Shown piece after piece: positions 1-11,773 of a stretch of 64,000 bases of DNA (position 1 is its first letter; each line of letters opens with the position of its first letter). The stretch lies in assembly GCA_964017235.1 (NCBI GenBank), contig OZ024933.1:62354255-62418254 (forward strand), read 5' to 3'. Source of the stretch: Sabellastarte sp. h YS-2021 (Eukaryota; Annelida; Polychaeta; Sabellida; Sabellidae). The translations under genes and the position numbers were made by a program. The notes under the pieces are model-generated. The model was not told the origin of the DNA. It saw only the letters and a list, made by a program, of their open reading frames with translations, and searched no databases.

Positions 1-79
1 CTCACCTTTATAACCTTTTCGGGACGCATTGTTTTTGCTGTGCAAAAACATTATCTTTTTTTGCAAGCGATCCTCTAGT
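1..79 (+). mobile_element. 3' end of a Helitron-like element entering from the left
   Basis: A perfect hairpin (GTTTTTGC, loop TGT, GCAAAAAC; 31-49) is followed 25 bases later by CTAGT at 75-79. The same segment, nearly base for base, forms the end of the element at 29720-29804, so this is a shared 3' terminus. A 3' hairpin plus CTRR-T end is typical of Helitrons; the 30-base spacing is longer than the classic ~10, so a Helentron-type variant is also possible. Confidence 0.6.
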
Positions 80-524
80 TAGTACTTGTTTTTTATGTCA
101 GCTGACTTGTCAGTCAGCTGACATTATGTCATCACTCTGCGGCGTGGGCGTACGCGTCCGCGTCCGCGTACGCGTCCGCGTGAACAACTTCTTCTCCAAA
201 ACTACAAGGCCTAGAGACATGCTGTTTTTTTTAAAAGATACCTTATCTATCGAGGATGAAAAATTGTTCAAGGCATGCAAATCTGTCTGTTCGTCTGTTT
301 GCTAGAGACATTACAAGGGGGGTACCCCCACCAAAAGTGTGAAAATTTCAACTTTTTATCACAATTTTCTCAGTGACTATTGCAGGGATTTCTCTCATAT
401 CTTGCATATATGTACTAGGCCAGAGATACATTCTCTTGTGTGAGTATGAGACCTGGATCTGTCTTACTTTTTTTTAAATAAATTTTTTTAATAATTTTTA
501 ATGCATTAAAATTCATGAAATCAT

Positions 525-3500
525 GCACTAAATCACTTATAACTTCAAAAGTGTTGCATTTACAGCATTTTGTGAAAATATGTTGTTCAGCTACTTTTTT
601 CATAGCTACAATATGGTGAGTAAGTTGGGTGTCTGTCTCAATAGCTAAGTGAGTAATAGCTACTTTTGGGCTTTTCAGTAACTTCCATTATGAGTAAAAT
701 CACTTGTAACTTAAAAACTATTGCATTTAGAGAATTTGGTATAAATATGTTATTCAGCTACTTTTGGGCCAGCTATAACATAGTGAAATTTCAGACCTGT
801 AGCTCATGGCATAGCTGAGTAATAGCTACTTTTAGGTTATCACTGTTGAGTAAATCGCTTATAACTTGAAAACTATTGCATTTAGAGAATTTCGTATAAA
901 TATGTTATTCAGCTACTTTTGGGTCAGCTATAACATAGTAAAATTTCAGACCTGTAGCTCATGGCATAGCTGAGTAATAGCTACTTTTAGGTTATCACTG
1001 TTGAGTAAATCACTTATAACTTGAAAAGTGTTGCATTTAGAGCATTTTGTTAAAATATGTTATTCAGCTACTTTTTTCATAGCTACAATATGGTGAGTAA
1101 GTTGGGTGTCTGTCTCAATAGCTAAGTGAGTAATAGCTACTTTTGGGCTTTTCAGTAACTTCCATCATGAGTAAAATCACTTGTAACTTAAAAACTATTG
1201 CATTTAGACAATTTCGTATAAATATGTTATTCAGCTACTTTTGGGCCAGCTATAACATAGTAAAATTTCAGACCTGTAGCTCATGGCATAGCTGAGTAAT
1301 AGCTACTTTTAGGTTATCACTGTTGAGTAAATCACTTATAACTTGAAAACTATTGCATTTAGAGTATTTTGTTTCAATATGTTATTCACCTATTTTGGGG
1401 TCAGCTATAACATAGTGAAGTTTCAGACCTGTGGCTCATTTCATAGCTGAGTAATAGCTACTTTGAAGTTCTCACTGTTGAGTAAATCAGTTATAATTGG
1501 AAAACTATTGCATTTACAGAAATTTGTGCAAATATGTTATTCAGCTACTTTTGGGCCAGCTATAACATAGTAAAATTTCAGACCTGTAGCTCATGGCATA
1601 GCTGAGTAATAGCTACTTTTAGGTTATCACTGTTGAGTAAATCGCTTATAACTTGAAAACTATTGCATTTAGAGAATTTCGTATAAATATGTTATTCAGC
1701 TACTTTTGGGTCAGCTATAACATAGTAAAATTTCAGACCTGTAGCTCATGGCATAGCTGAGTAATAGCTACTTTTAGGTTATCACTGTTGAGTAAATCAC
1801 TTATAACTTGAAAAGTGTTGCATTTAGAGCATTTTGTTAAAATATGTTATTCAGCTACTTTTTTCATAGCTACAATATGGTGAGTAAGTTGGGTGTCTGT
1901 CTCAATAGCTAAGTGAGTAATAGCTACTTTTGGGCTTTTCAGTAACTTCCATCATGAGTAAAATCACTTGTAACTTAAAAACTATTGCATTTAGAGAATT
2001 TCGTATAAATATGTTATTCAGCTACTTTTGGGCCAGCTATAACATAGTAAAATTTCAGACCTGTAGCTCATGGCATAGCTGAGTAATAGCTACTTTTAGG
2101 TTATCACTGTTGAGTAAATCACTTATAACTTGAAAACTATTGCATTTAGAGTATTTTGTTTCATATGTTATTCACCTATTTTGGGGTCAGCTATAACATA
2201 GTGAAGTTTCAGACCTGTGGCTCATTTCATAGCTGAGTAATAGCTACTTTGAAGTTCTCACTGTTGAGTAAATCAGTTATAATTGGAAAACTATTGCATT
2301 TACAGAAATTTGTGCAAATATGTTATTCAGCTACTTTTGGGCCAGCTATAACATAGTGAAATTTCAGACCTGTAGCTCATGGCATAGCTGAGTAATAGCT
2401 ACTTTTAGGTTATCACTGTTGAGTAAATCGCTTATAACTTGAAAACTATTGCATTTAGAGAATTTCGTATAAATATGTTATTCAGCTACTTTTGGGTCAG
2501 CTATAACATAGTAAAATTTCAGACCTGTAGCTCATGGCATAGCTGAGTAATAGCTACTTTTAGGTTATCACTGTTGAGTAAATCACTTATAACTTGAAAA
2601 GTGTTGCATTTAGAGCATTTTGTTAAAATATGTTATTCAGCTACTTTTTTCATAGCTACAATATGGTGAGTAAGTTGGGTGTCTGTCTCAATAGCTAAGT
2701 GAGTAATAGCTACTTTTGGGCTTTTCAGTAACTTCCATCATGAGTAAAATCACTTGTAACTTAAAAACTATTGCATTTAGACAATTTCGTATAAATATGT
2801 TATTCAGCTACTTTTGGGCCAGCTATAACATAGTAAAATTTCAGACCTGTAGCTCATGGCATAGCTGAGTAATAGCTACTTTTAGGTTATCACTGTTGAG
2901 TAAATCACTTATAACTTGAAAACTATTGCATTTAGAGTATTTTGTTTCAATATGTTATTCACCTATTTTGGGGTCAGCTATAACATAGTGAAGTTTCAGA
3001 CCTGTGGCTCATTTCATAGCTGAGTAATAGCTACTTTGAAGTTCTCACTGTTGAGTAAATCAGTTATAATTGGAAAACTATTGCATTTACAGAAATTTGT
3101 GCAAATATGTTATTCAGCTACTTTTGGGCCAGCTATAACATAGTAAAATTTCAGACCTGTAGCTCATGGCATAGCTGAGTAATAGCTACTTTTAGGTTAT
3201 CACTGTTGAGTAAATCGCTTATAACTTGAAAACTATTGCATTTAGAGAATTTCGTATAAATATGTTATTCAGCTACTTTTGGGTCAGCTATAACATAGTA
3301 AAATTTCAGACCTGTAGCTCATGGCATAGCTGAGTAATAGCTACTTTTAGGTTATCTCTGTTGAGTAAATCACTTATAACTTGAAAAGTGTTGCATTTAG
3401 AGCATTTTGTTAAAATATGTTATTCAGCTACTTTTGGGCCAGCTATAACATAGTAAAATTTCAGACCTGTAGCTCATGGCATAGCTGAGTAATAGCTACT

Positions 3501-6350
3501 TTTAGGTTATCACTGTTGAGTAAATCACTTATAACTTGAAAACTATTGCATTTAGAGTATTTTGTTTCAATATGTTATTCACCTATTTTGGGGTCAGCTA
3601 TAACATAGTGAAGTTTCAGACCTGTGGCTCATTTCATAGCTGAGTAATAGCTACTTTGAAGTTCTCACTGTTGAGTAAATCAGTTATAATTGGAAAACTA
3701 TTGCATTTACAGAAATTTGTGCAAATATGTTATTCAGCTACTTTTGGGCCAGCTATAACATAGTGAAATTTCAGACCTGTAGCTCATGGCATAGCTGAGT
3801 AATAGCTACTTTTAGGTTATCACTGTTGAGTAAATCGCTTATAACTTGAAAACTATTGCATTTAGAGAATTTCGTATAAATATGTTATTCAGCTACTTTT
3901 GGGTTAGCTATAACATAGTAAAATTTCAGACCTGTAGCTCATGGCATAGCTGAGTAATAGCTACTTTTAGGTTATCACTGTTGAGTAAATCACTTATAAC
4001 TTGAAAAGTGTTGAATTTAGAGCATTTTGTTAAAATATGTTATTCAGCTACTTTTTTCATAGCTACAATATGGTGAGTAAGTTGGGTGTCTGTCTCAATA
4101 GCTAAGTGAGTAATAGCTACTTTTGGGCTTTTCAGTAACTTCCATCATGAGTAAAATCACTTGTAACTTAAAAACTATTGCATTTAGAGAATTTCGTATA
4201 AATATGTTATTCAGCTACTTTTGGGCCAGCTATAACATAGTAAAATTTCAGACCTGTAGCTCATGGCATAGCTGAGTAATAGCTACTTTTAGGTTATCAC
4301 TGTTGAGTAAATCACTTATAACTTGAAAACTATTGCATTTAGAGTATTTTGTTTCAATATGTTATTCACCTATTTTGGGGTCAGCTATAACATAGTGAAG
4401 TTTCAGACCTGTGGCTCATTTCATAGCTGAGTAATAGCTACTTTGAAGTTCTCACTGTTGAGTAAATCAGTTATAATTGGAAAACTATTGCATTTACAGA
4501 AATTTGTGCAAATATGTTATTCAGCTACTTTTGGGCCAGCTATAACATAGTGAAATTTCAGACCTGTAGCTCATGGCATAGCTGAGTAATAGCTACTTTT
4601 AGGTTATCACTGTTGAGTAAATCGCTTATAACTTGAAAACTATTGCATTTAGAGAATTTCGTATAAATATGTTATTCAGCTACTTTTGGGTCAGCTATAA
4701 CATAGTAAAATTTCAGACCTGTAGCTCATGGCATAGCTGAGTAATAGCTACTTTTAGGTTATCACTGTTGAGTAAATCACTTATAACTTGAAAAGTGTTG
4801 CATTTAGAGCATTTTGTTAAAATATGTTATTCAGCTACTTTTTTCATAGCTACAATATGGTGAGTAAGTTGGGTGTCTGTCTCAATAGCTAAGTGAGTAA
4901 TAGCTACTTTTGGGCTTTTCAGTAACTTCCGTCATGAGTAAAATCACTTGTAACTTAAAAACTATTGCATTTAGACAATTTCGTATAAATATGTTATTCA
5001 GCTACTTTTGGGCCAGCTATAACATAGTAAAATTTCAGACCTGTAGCTCATGGCATAGCTGAGTAATAGCTACTTTTAGGTTATCACTGTTGAGTAAATC
5101 ACTTATAACTTGAAAACTATTGCATTTAGAGTATTTTGTTTCAATATGTTATTCACCTATTTTGGGGTCAGCTATAACATAGTGAAGTTTCAGACCTGTG
5201 GCTCATTTCATAGCTGAGTAATAGCTACTTTGAAGTTCTCACTGTTGAGTAAATCAGTTATTGGAAAACTATTGCATTTACAGAAATTTGTGCAAATATG
5301 TTATTCAGCTACTTTTGGGCCAGCTATAACATAGTGAAATTTCAGACCTGTAGCTCATGGCATAGCTGAGTAATAGCTACTTTTAGGTTATCACTGTTGA
5401 GTAAATCGCTTATAACTTGAAAACTATTGCATTTAGAGAATTTCGTATAAATATGTTATTCAGCTACTTTTGGGTCAGCTATAACATAGTAAAATTTCAG
5501 ACCTGTAGCTCATGGCATAGCTGAGTAATAGCTACTTTTAGGTTATCACTGTTGAGTAAATCACTTATAACTTGAAAAGTGTTGCATTTAGAGCATTTTG
5601 TTAAAATATGTTATTCAGCTACTTTTTTCATAGCTACAATATGGTGAGTAAGTTGGGTGTCTGTCTCAATAGCTAAGTGAGTAATAGCTACTTTTGGGCT
5701 TTTCAGTAACTTCCATTATGAGTAAAATCACTTGTAACTTAAAAACTATTGCATTTAGAAAATTTGGTATAAATATGTTATTCAGCTACTTTTGGGTCAG
5801 CTATAACATAGTGAAATTATAGACCTATAGCTCATGGCACAACTGAGCAATAGCTATTCTCAGGTACTGACTGTTGAGTAAATCAGCTATAACTTGAAAA
5901 ATATTGCATTTGGAGTATTTTGTTAAAATATATTGTTCACCTACTTTTGGGTCAGCTATAACATAGTGAAATTACAGACCTATAGCTCATGGCATAGCGG
6001 AGCAATAGCTATTTTCAGGTTCTCACTATTGAGTAAATCAGTTGTAGCTTGAAAACTATTGCATTTACAGTAGTTTGCTTAAATATGTTGTTCACCTACT
6101 TTTGGGTTAGCTATAACATAGTAAAATTTCAGACATGTAGCTCATTGCATAGCTGAGTAATAGTTCCTTTGAGGATCTCACTGTTGAGTAAATCAGTTGT
6201 AACTTGAAAACTATTACATTTAGAGTAATTTGTTAAATATGTTATTCACAGAATTTTTGGTCAGCTATAACATAGTGAAATTGCAGACCTCTATGTCATG
6301 GCATAGCTGAGCAATAGCTACTTTCAAGTTCTCACTGTTGAGTAAATCAT
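525..6350 (+). repeat. 155-bp satellite array with 787-bp higher-order repeat
   Basis: A monomer of 155 bp (landmark GTTGAGTAAATC) recurs head to tail. One variant monomer of ~167 bp (containing TTGGGTGTCTGTCTC) alternates with four 155-bp monomers, giving a five-monomer unit. Landmarks of one monomer type fall at 845, 1632, 2418, 3205, 3825, 4612 and 5396: spacings 787, 786, 787, 620, 787 and 784. The 620 interval lacks exactly the 167-bp monomer. Units are near identical from 600 to about 5760, then diverge toward 6350, as expected at an array edge. AT-rich, no plausible coding frame. Confidence 0.93.
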
Positions 6351-6534
6351 TGTATCCACTGGATAGCCGCAGTGTGTAGAGAGAGATTTCACCATTACTG
6401 CTCTGATGAAAAAAAATATTATAGCTAGCTTTCTTAAGTTTGCAGTATATATTAATAACCATAAAATGTTGTCTGGGAATATTTTTGGCCTCATTTTGAG
6501 AAACAAGATGGCCGCCACAGGTGTTTTTTGTCAG

Positions 6535-7115
6535 TCATGAAAAGTGCTTATATCTCCCTTATTATTGATCCTAGAGGTTTGGGATGATAAACCAACCTGT
6601 AGGAAATCATGGGGTGGGAATCTTTTGGTGTGGTCAGATTTGACCTTCAATGACCCCTCCTTCAAGGTCAAACAAGGATAGCCAAACTTAAAAGTGCTTA
6701 TAACTCGCTTATTATTGGTCCCAGAGGTTTGGGATGGTAAACAGACAGGAAATCATGGGCTGTGAATCTGTTGATATGGTCCGATTTGACCTTGGAACCC
6801 TCCTTCAAGGTCAAATGAGGATAGCGAAAATTGAAAGTGCCTACAACTCGCTTATTATTGGTGACAGAGATTTGGGATGGTAAACCATCCCATAGGAAAT
6901 CATTGGCTCGGAATCTTTTGGTATGGTCAGATTTGACCTTTGGACCCCTCCTTCAAGGTCAAATGAGGACAGCCAAGCTTAAAAGTGCTTATAACTCATT
7001 TATAATTGGTCCTAGAGGTTTGGAATGGTAAACCATAGGAAATCATGGGCTGGGAATGTATTTGTGTGGTTAGATTTGACCTTGGACCCCTTCTTCAAGG
7101 TCGAACGAGGATATT
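6535..7115 (+). repeat. ~147-bp tandem repeat (about 4 copies)
   Basis: Units starting AAAGTGCTTATAACTCGC occur near 6541, 6690, 6834 and 6982. Each contains a 'TTATTATTGGTCC..AGAGGTTTGG' stretch and 'TTCAAGGTCAAA..GAGGATAGCC'. The same repeat occurs at 61661-62115 with 145-147 bp spacing. The two elements share the order: 155-type monomers first, this repeat second. Confidence 0.88.
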
Positions 7116-7393
7116 GCATTTGTAGTATTTCTTTAAATATGTTTTAACCTATTTTTTACACTTAAACAATTACCTTGTTATTTTCCTTCATAATACCATT
7201 TACAGGGCACAACTTTTTTATCCTTTTCTTCTGTCAGCTTCGGAATTTCTTTCGAACTTGCTGTTCAGTTACCATTTACTGTATTTCTGTACAGCCCTTT
7301 TCCTGATAATTATTCTGTCCTCTAATCACCTTCACAAATCAAAAACACTCAGTCAGCTGACACAGTGCCCGTTCACGGGCACTCTCCTCTTGT

Positions 7394-8004
7394 TTTAATA
7401 TCTAAGTCAATACAAATGGAGTCACATGATCTTGCAGCAAAAGAAGTGAAAATAGTGTTCATTTACAAATTCAGAATTATGTTCTTTAAATTATTTTACT
7501 CTTTTTCAAAAATTAATGTAAATTTCTTTAGAGGGAGAACATGAATGTCAAGATACATAAAAGACAAAGTTATTGACAAGTGAAAAAGGTTGTTGATGCC
7601 TGTAGGTATGTATGGATGAGGCCTAGAAGCCTATTGCTTTGTAGCCTTGGTCTTCTATTGCAAGACCAGTAGTGACATGCCCGCGACTTTCTCACCTCTG
7701 TGGTCCTGACTGGAGCTCATAGTAACTCAGGAGAGGATCTGACCCGACATGACATTTTTTTTTTTAGAGTTTTCCATGGATAATGGAACCACTTGCACCA
7801 CTTAATGATGCCACTACAACTTGCATCAACGAGACACCTACACTTGTGTACATGACAGGTATGGTTTAAGATTAACAACAGTCCCTCTTGGTTTCTGTTC
7901 TTTCTTTCAGAGCCAAATTATATTTTTGAACACTACATCAAAGTTAAGCCATTCCTCAACAAAGCTTAAAAGTGGGTTAAGCTACTGGATTCAGACATGC
8001 TTTT
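7394..8004. other. Unassigned spacer
   Basis: Between two Helitron-like elements. I see no gene, RNA or clear repeat here; short open frames have no recognisable motif. Confidence 0.5.
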
Positions 8005-8905
8005 ACCCCACAGCCCTTTAGGGCTGTCGGGGTATTGTTTTCACCCATGGTGTCCGGATGGTCGTTCAGGTTGGCGGGTGGGCCGGCGGCGGGAAAAAGT
8101 TTGTCCAGGCTGTATCTCAGAAACTGTAAAGTGTAGGAAATTGATACTTGGTAGGGACATTGGTTAGGGGGTGTAGGTATGCAACGTCATGGTGTTACCT
8201 TGATTTGACTTTTGACCTTGCCATAGTGACCTTGAGTTTGAAAATCTTGTCTGAACTATATCTCAGCAACCGTAAGGTGTAAGAAGTTGATACTTTGTAG
8301 GGCATTAGTTAAGGGTTGTCGGTGTGCAACGTTATGGTGTGACCTTGATTTGACCTTAGACCTTGCCATTGTGACCCTAAACTATAAAATCTTGTCCAGC
8401 CTATATCTCGGAAACAGTAAGGTGTACTAAGTTATACTTGGAAGGGACATTGGTTAGGGGGTGTAGGTGTGCAACGTCATGGTGTGACCTTGATTTGACC
8501 TTTGACCTTGCCATAGTGACCTTTACCTATAAAATCTTGTCCCTGCTATATCTGGGCAACCGTAAGGTTTAAGGGAGTTGTTACTTGGTAGGGACATTGG
8601 TTAAGGGGTGTAGGTGTGCAACATCATGGTGTGACCTTGATTTGACCTTTGACCTTGCTGGAGTGACCTTGACCTATAAAATCTATTCCGGGCTATATCT
8701 CAGAAACCATAAGGTGTAAGAAGTTGATGCTTGGCAGAGATATTGGTTGGGGGGTGTAGGTGTGCAATATCATGGTGTGACCTTGATTTGACATTTGACT
8801 TAGTCATAGTGACCATGAGTTCCAAAATCTTGTCTGGATTATTTTTCTAGATTTGAGGTGTCTTCGAAATATGTTATATTAAAATACCATATTATAAAAA
8901 TTAGG
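8005..8905 (+). mobile_element. Helitron-like element with 146-bp core, 3' end not resolved
   Basis: It opens with a palindrome (ACCCCACAGCCC, loop TTTA, GGGCTGTCGGGGT; 8005-8033), then a GC-rich stretch (8060-8097). Five tandem units follow at about 8111, 8257, 8402, 8547 and 8694 (145-147 bp), each starting at a 'TATATCTCAG-AAAC' box. The tail (8846-8900, 'AGATTTGAGGTGTCTT') is shared with the copy at 42277-42781, which keeps a 3' hairpin and CTAGT. Here the tail fades after about 8905, so the 3' end is probably lost. Confidence 0.65.
8100..8840 (+). repeat. 146-bp tandem repeat rich in TGACCTT half-sites
   Basis: Five units of 145-147 bp. Each contains a run of TGACCTTGA-type half-sites; TGACCTTTGACCT (reverse complement AGGTCAAAGGTCA, a DR1 nuclear-receptor element) is perfect at 8496-8508 and 8643-8655 and near perfect in the other units. 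Confidence 0.88.
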
Positions 8906-9212
8906 GATGTGTCGGTATGAAAAATTTGTACATCGGGGTTGTGCCAGTGCAAAACTGTTCTGAATTCTGGACATCCCAATCAAACTTGGACATTTCCTGT
9001 CAACAAAGTCTCAATAAATGTCCCAAAATGGACCAAATGTGGTATAAAAGCATGTAATATCTTCAGAGTTGTGATTTGTGTCAATATTTTTTGTTTTTCT
9101 TCACTATATGGGTTGACAAGTGATATTGAGGTTAAGGTAAAGTTTTGTCACGTGTTACCATAAAATCGCTGTTAAAGTTTGCAAATGTACAGAAATATAG
9201 GATAAATTCTGC
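8906..9212. other. Unassigned spacer before DIRS A1
   Basis: No recognisable gene or repeat. An open frame of 74 codons (8939-9163) has no motif and I do not call it a gene. Confidence 0.5.
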
Positions 9213-9374
9213 ATTTTATTACGCTACAATAGCTTACCATGTGGGACTTAATGCTGTTCTCGGGTTGCCACACCCGGGCCAACGTCTTAGAAAAAAAGAC
9301 AGTTCTTGTTAGCCACCGGATATACTGGTAGTTGTCGTCACGTGATAACTTCTGACCAATCGCCCTACTTTCTC
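9213..9374 (+). repeat. DIRS A1 left inverted terminal repeat
   Basis: Starts ATTTTATTACGCTACAATAG and matches, inverted, 15393-15540 over about 145 bp, including the poly-A/poly-T tract near 9292 and the segment ending in TCTC at 9374. The first 18 bases are unique to the left terminus and reappear, inverted, in the ICR. Confidence 0.9.
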
Positions 9375-9781
9375 GTTGGCCACAATTGACTGGTAGCAGT
9401 TTGTAAATATACAGACATTTTCATTTTTTTCTCAGACTTTACTTATTGTTGGAGGCTAATATTTGGATATTTCTTTTAATATATATCATAGATCATTCTG
9501 TAAAATTCTTATTTTCACAGGATAAGTATCTTTCTTGCTTTCGCGTGTTTTGAGTTTTTCCTCGGTACAGGCAATTTATATTATACGTCTTTTATTGCGT
9601 TAAAATATCTCTCCACCAAACGAATAAAGACAAACCGAGAGCTCAGAAATGCCGCCACTTTTGTTTCAGTTTCGACCTACACAACTACTGCCCTACCTGT
9701 AGGGAGGCTGGCAAGGGAGATGACCCCTGTGTCACCTTCAAAACTCCCTGTGATATCTGTACATCTTTCACAGATGAACAG

Positions 9782-11773
9782 ATGAAGAAAATTCAGCACA
9801 GGAAACGTTATCTTAAAAAACAAAAGGCGAAAACTAGTTCCAAAGATGATGAACTAGATCTTTTGGGCGAAGGCGATGGGGATTCCTTCACTGGCTCAAA
9901 TACAGACCTCGAGAGTGCTGCTGACAATCTTTTCACCTCATCCGCCCGTCCTCAGCCTCTTGCCTTCAGTTCTTTATCTTTAAAAACTCCAGCCAAGTCT
10001 GTCCCACCCACCCCAGGTACAGTTTTACAAAACAAAATTCAGAAAAATATTGAAAAATCCCTGGGTGATTCCTTAAATATCCATTTACAGCAACAAATAG
10101 GTTCCTTCCAGGCAATCATGTTGGAAGCTTTCCAGTCACTTCGAGAAGAGTTGACTACTAAAAAGACAACCGAGGTAGAATCCTCGTTTCCTGCTTCCAA
10201 ACCTGGTACATCCAGTGATAATGCTGTTAATCTGGACCTACCCCCTCCGAGATCTAGTACTATGCATACCGAGGCAATGGATGTGGACTACGGTCCAGCA
10301 CTCCCTCCTCGTCTAGTACTCAACCAACAAGATACCTCGGATCAGTACGTTGCTCCCTCTGTAGTACCACCGAAAGAGGTCTCGTACTCTCACAAGAAGC
10401 ATACCCATAGGCAGCCAGGTGATCCGAGATCTGCCTCGGACCAACTAGATGAGGATTCCGACGAACCTCAGATCCCTTCTTCCAGATCTAAAAAGCACTC
10501 TGATAAGAGTAAACACAAGTCAAGGTCCAGATATGTGTCATCTTCTTCAGGGGAAGATCAGTCCCTTGCAGCCAGACACAGGTCTTCTAAACCCTCTAGG
10601 GCTCAGCCCTCAGGGGCTGCTTCTGATCAAGACCTTCCACAACATGATCCAGACCCCCCTTATTATAGGGAAGTAGCTCTGTCTGACATGCCCGCACAAT
10701 ACGCTGAAGAAGTCGATACCTTCAGGCGTATTCTTTCACTCCCTGACCCCAGGGAATCTATGCCTAGGTCTTCAACTTCAGTGTTGGGTCTGGACGATGA
10801 AAAAGGCTGTCAAGAGCTCAGACCTAGAGGTCCTTCCTCTATTCTACCACTTAGCTCAGTTATCAAGGACGCCTTTGATAAATTTCAACATGACTTTAAG
10901 GCTGCCAATTTATCTGAGGGCAAATATGTCAAGCCTCCTCCTTCCACTTCTAAGTGGTACAGGGTGGGACAGCCCACTTTTCAGGATAAAATTCAGGAGT
11001 TGAATACAGACTTTGCCAAGATCTGTATTACTCCTAAACCCTCTGGGGCCCCTGTAGCCAAAGTTCCCCTGCCAGTTCTCAAGGAGCTGGAACATCAGGC
11101 TAGACAAAATATCTCAACCCTCAAGTTTACTGCTGCCTTTGCAAAAACTTCGTCTTCTTGCAATGCTTCCCTGGAGAAGTGTCAACATAGCATCAAGTCA
11201 ACTGTCAGGAAGATTAAGTCTCAGATTCAGAAAGGTGCCAATCCTGAGAAAGCAGCAAAGCGCGGATATGAGGAAGTCGCTGAGTACATGGATTTCTGGA
11301 ATAAGACAGTCCTTATTCAACACAGGGCCCTCACCTGTCTCAGCAAATCTCTAGCCCATATTCTCCAGAGGGAGTTATACTCTATGGCTAATACCGGCTT
11401 GCTCAGGGGCGAAGCCGAAATGACTCTCTTACATCCACAATTAGGGGAAACGAGACGTCAAGAACTTAGGAACTCGTCCTTTTGGGACCCGTCCTTGTTC
11501 GAGTCTCAACTTGTGAAGGAAGGTGAAGACTTCCTTCTCAAAAAAGGCACCTCAAAAGACTCTCAGGGTTTCGCACCCTACCAGAATAAGCCCTTTCGTG
11601 GTCCCCACAAGAAAAGAGGCTCCTACAGGAAACGCCCCCATGGGGGCAATTCCTCTCAAAGCAGTAACCAATCGTTTTCCTCAGGAAGGGGAAAACCCAA
11701 CTTCAGAGACTCCAGGGGTCGTTTTCGACCCCACAATAGGGGAAGGGGGCGTGGAAACCCCCCTTCCCAATGA
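9782..11773 (+). CDS. gag: DIRS A1 gag-like structural protein
   Basis: A 663-residue frame from ATG 9782 to TGA 11771-11773. The product would be the Gag-like capsid/nucleic-acid-binding protein of a DIRS element. It is Ser/Pro-rich and highly charged (Ser/Lys-rich around residues 230-265), with an Arg/Gly/Asn-rich basic tail (about residues 610-660) suited to RNA binding. The same frame stays open upstream to 9554 with no ATG and encodes a Cys/His cluster just before residue 1 (C-R-H-F-C, Y-C-P-T-C, P-C-D-I-C; about 9650-9760). Family-B gag also starts with such a cluster, so the true N terminus is probably upstream, perhaps through a spliced leader or a lost start. The frame overlaps the RT frame by about 250 bases. 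Confidence 0.8.
   Translation: MKKIQHRKRYLKKQKAKTSSKDDELDLLGEGDGDSFTGSNTDLESAADNLFTSSARPQPLAFSSLSLKTPAKSVPPTPGTVLQNKIQKNIEKSLGDSLNIHLQQQIGSFQAIMLEAFQSLREELTTKKTTEVESSFPASKPGTSSDNAVNLDLPPPRSSTMHTEAMDVDYGPALPPRLVLNQQDTSDQYVAPSVVPPKEVSYSHKKHTHRQPGDPRSASDQLDEDSDEPQIPSSRSKKHSDKSKHKSRSRYVSSSSGEDQSLAARHRSSKPSRAQPSGAASDQDLPQHDPDPPYYREVALSDMPAQYAEEVDTFRRILSLPDPRESMPRSSTSVLGLDDEKGCQELRPRGPSSILPLSSVIKDAFDKFQHDFKAANLSEGKYVKPPPSTSKWYRVGQPTFQDKIQELNTDFAKICITPKPSGAPVAKVPLPVLKELEHQARQNISTLKFTAAFAKTSSSCNASLEKCQHSIKSTVRKIKSQIQKGANPEKAAKRGYEEVAEYMDFWNKTVLIQHRALTCLSKSLAHILQRELYSMANTGLLRGEAEMTLLHPQLGETRRQELRNSSFWDPSLFESQLVKEGEDFLLKKGTSKDSQGFAPYQNKPFRGPHKKRGSYRKRPHGGNSSQSSNQSFSSGRGKPNFRDSRGRFRPHNRGRGRGNPPSQ

Larger units (their letters stand above)
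97..7393 (+). mobile_element. Giant non-autonomous Helitron-like element with two satellite cores
   Basis: The left end is a palindrome of two GTCAGCTGAC arms (97-106 and 113-122), then a CpG-rich block of ACGCGTCCGCG-type repeats (about 140-182), then an 'ATCTC-AAAAC'-type box (around 190). The body is a 155-bp satellite (525-6350) and a ~147-bp repeat (6535-7115). The right end holds GTCAGCTGAC again (7352-7361), a hairpin AGTGCCCG/CGGGCACT (7364-7383) and CTCCTCTTGT (7384-7393). No transposase frame is present, so it would be mobilised in trans. The termini are inferred from structure; the 3' CTTGT departs from the usual CTRR-T. Confidence 0.5.

Noticed and set aside
525-6350. Calling the 155-bp array a centromere
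   Set aside because: The array is under 6 kb and flanked by transposon-like ends; higher-order structure alone is not evidence of centromere function.
8939-9163. 74-codon frame between the 146-bp repeats and A1
   Set aside because: No start context, motif or second copy.
11530-11550. AAAAAAG slippery site as the gag-RT frameshift signal
   Set aside because: A -1 shift there leads to frame 1, whereas RT is +1 of gag; the signal does not fit.
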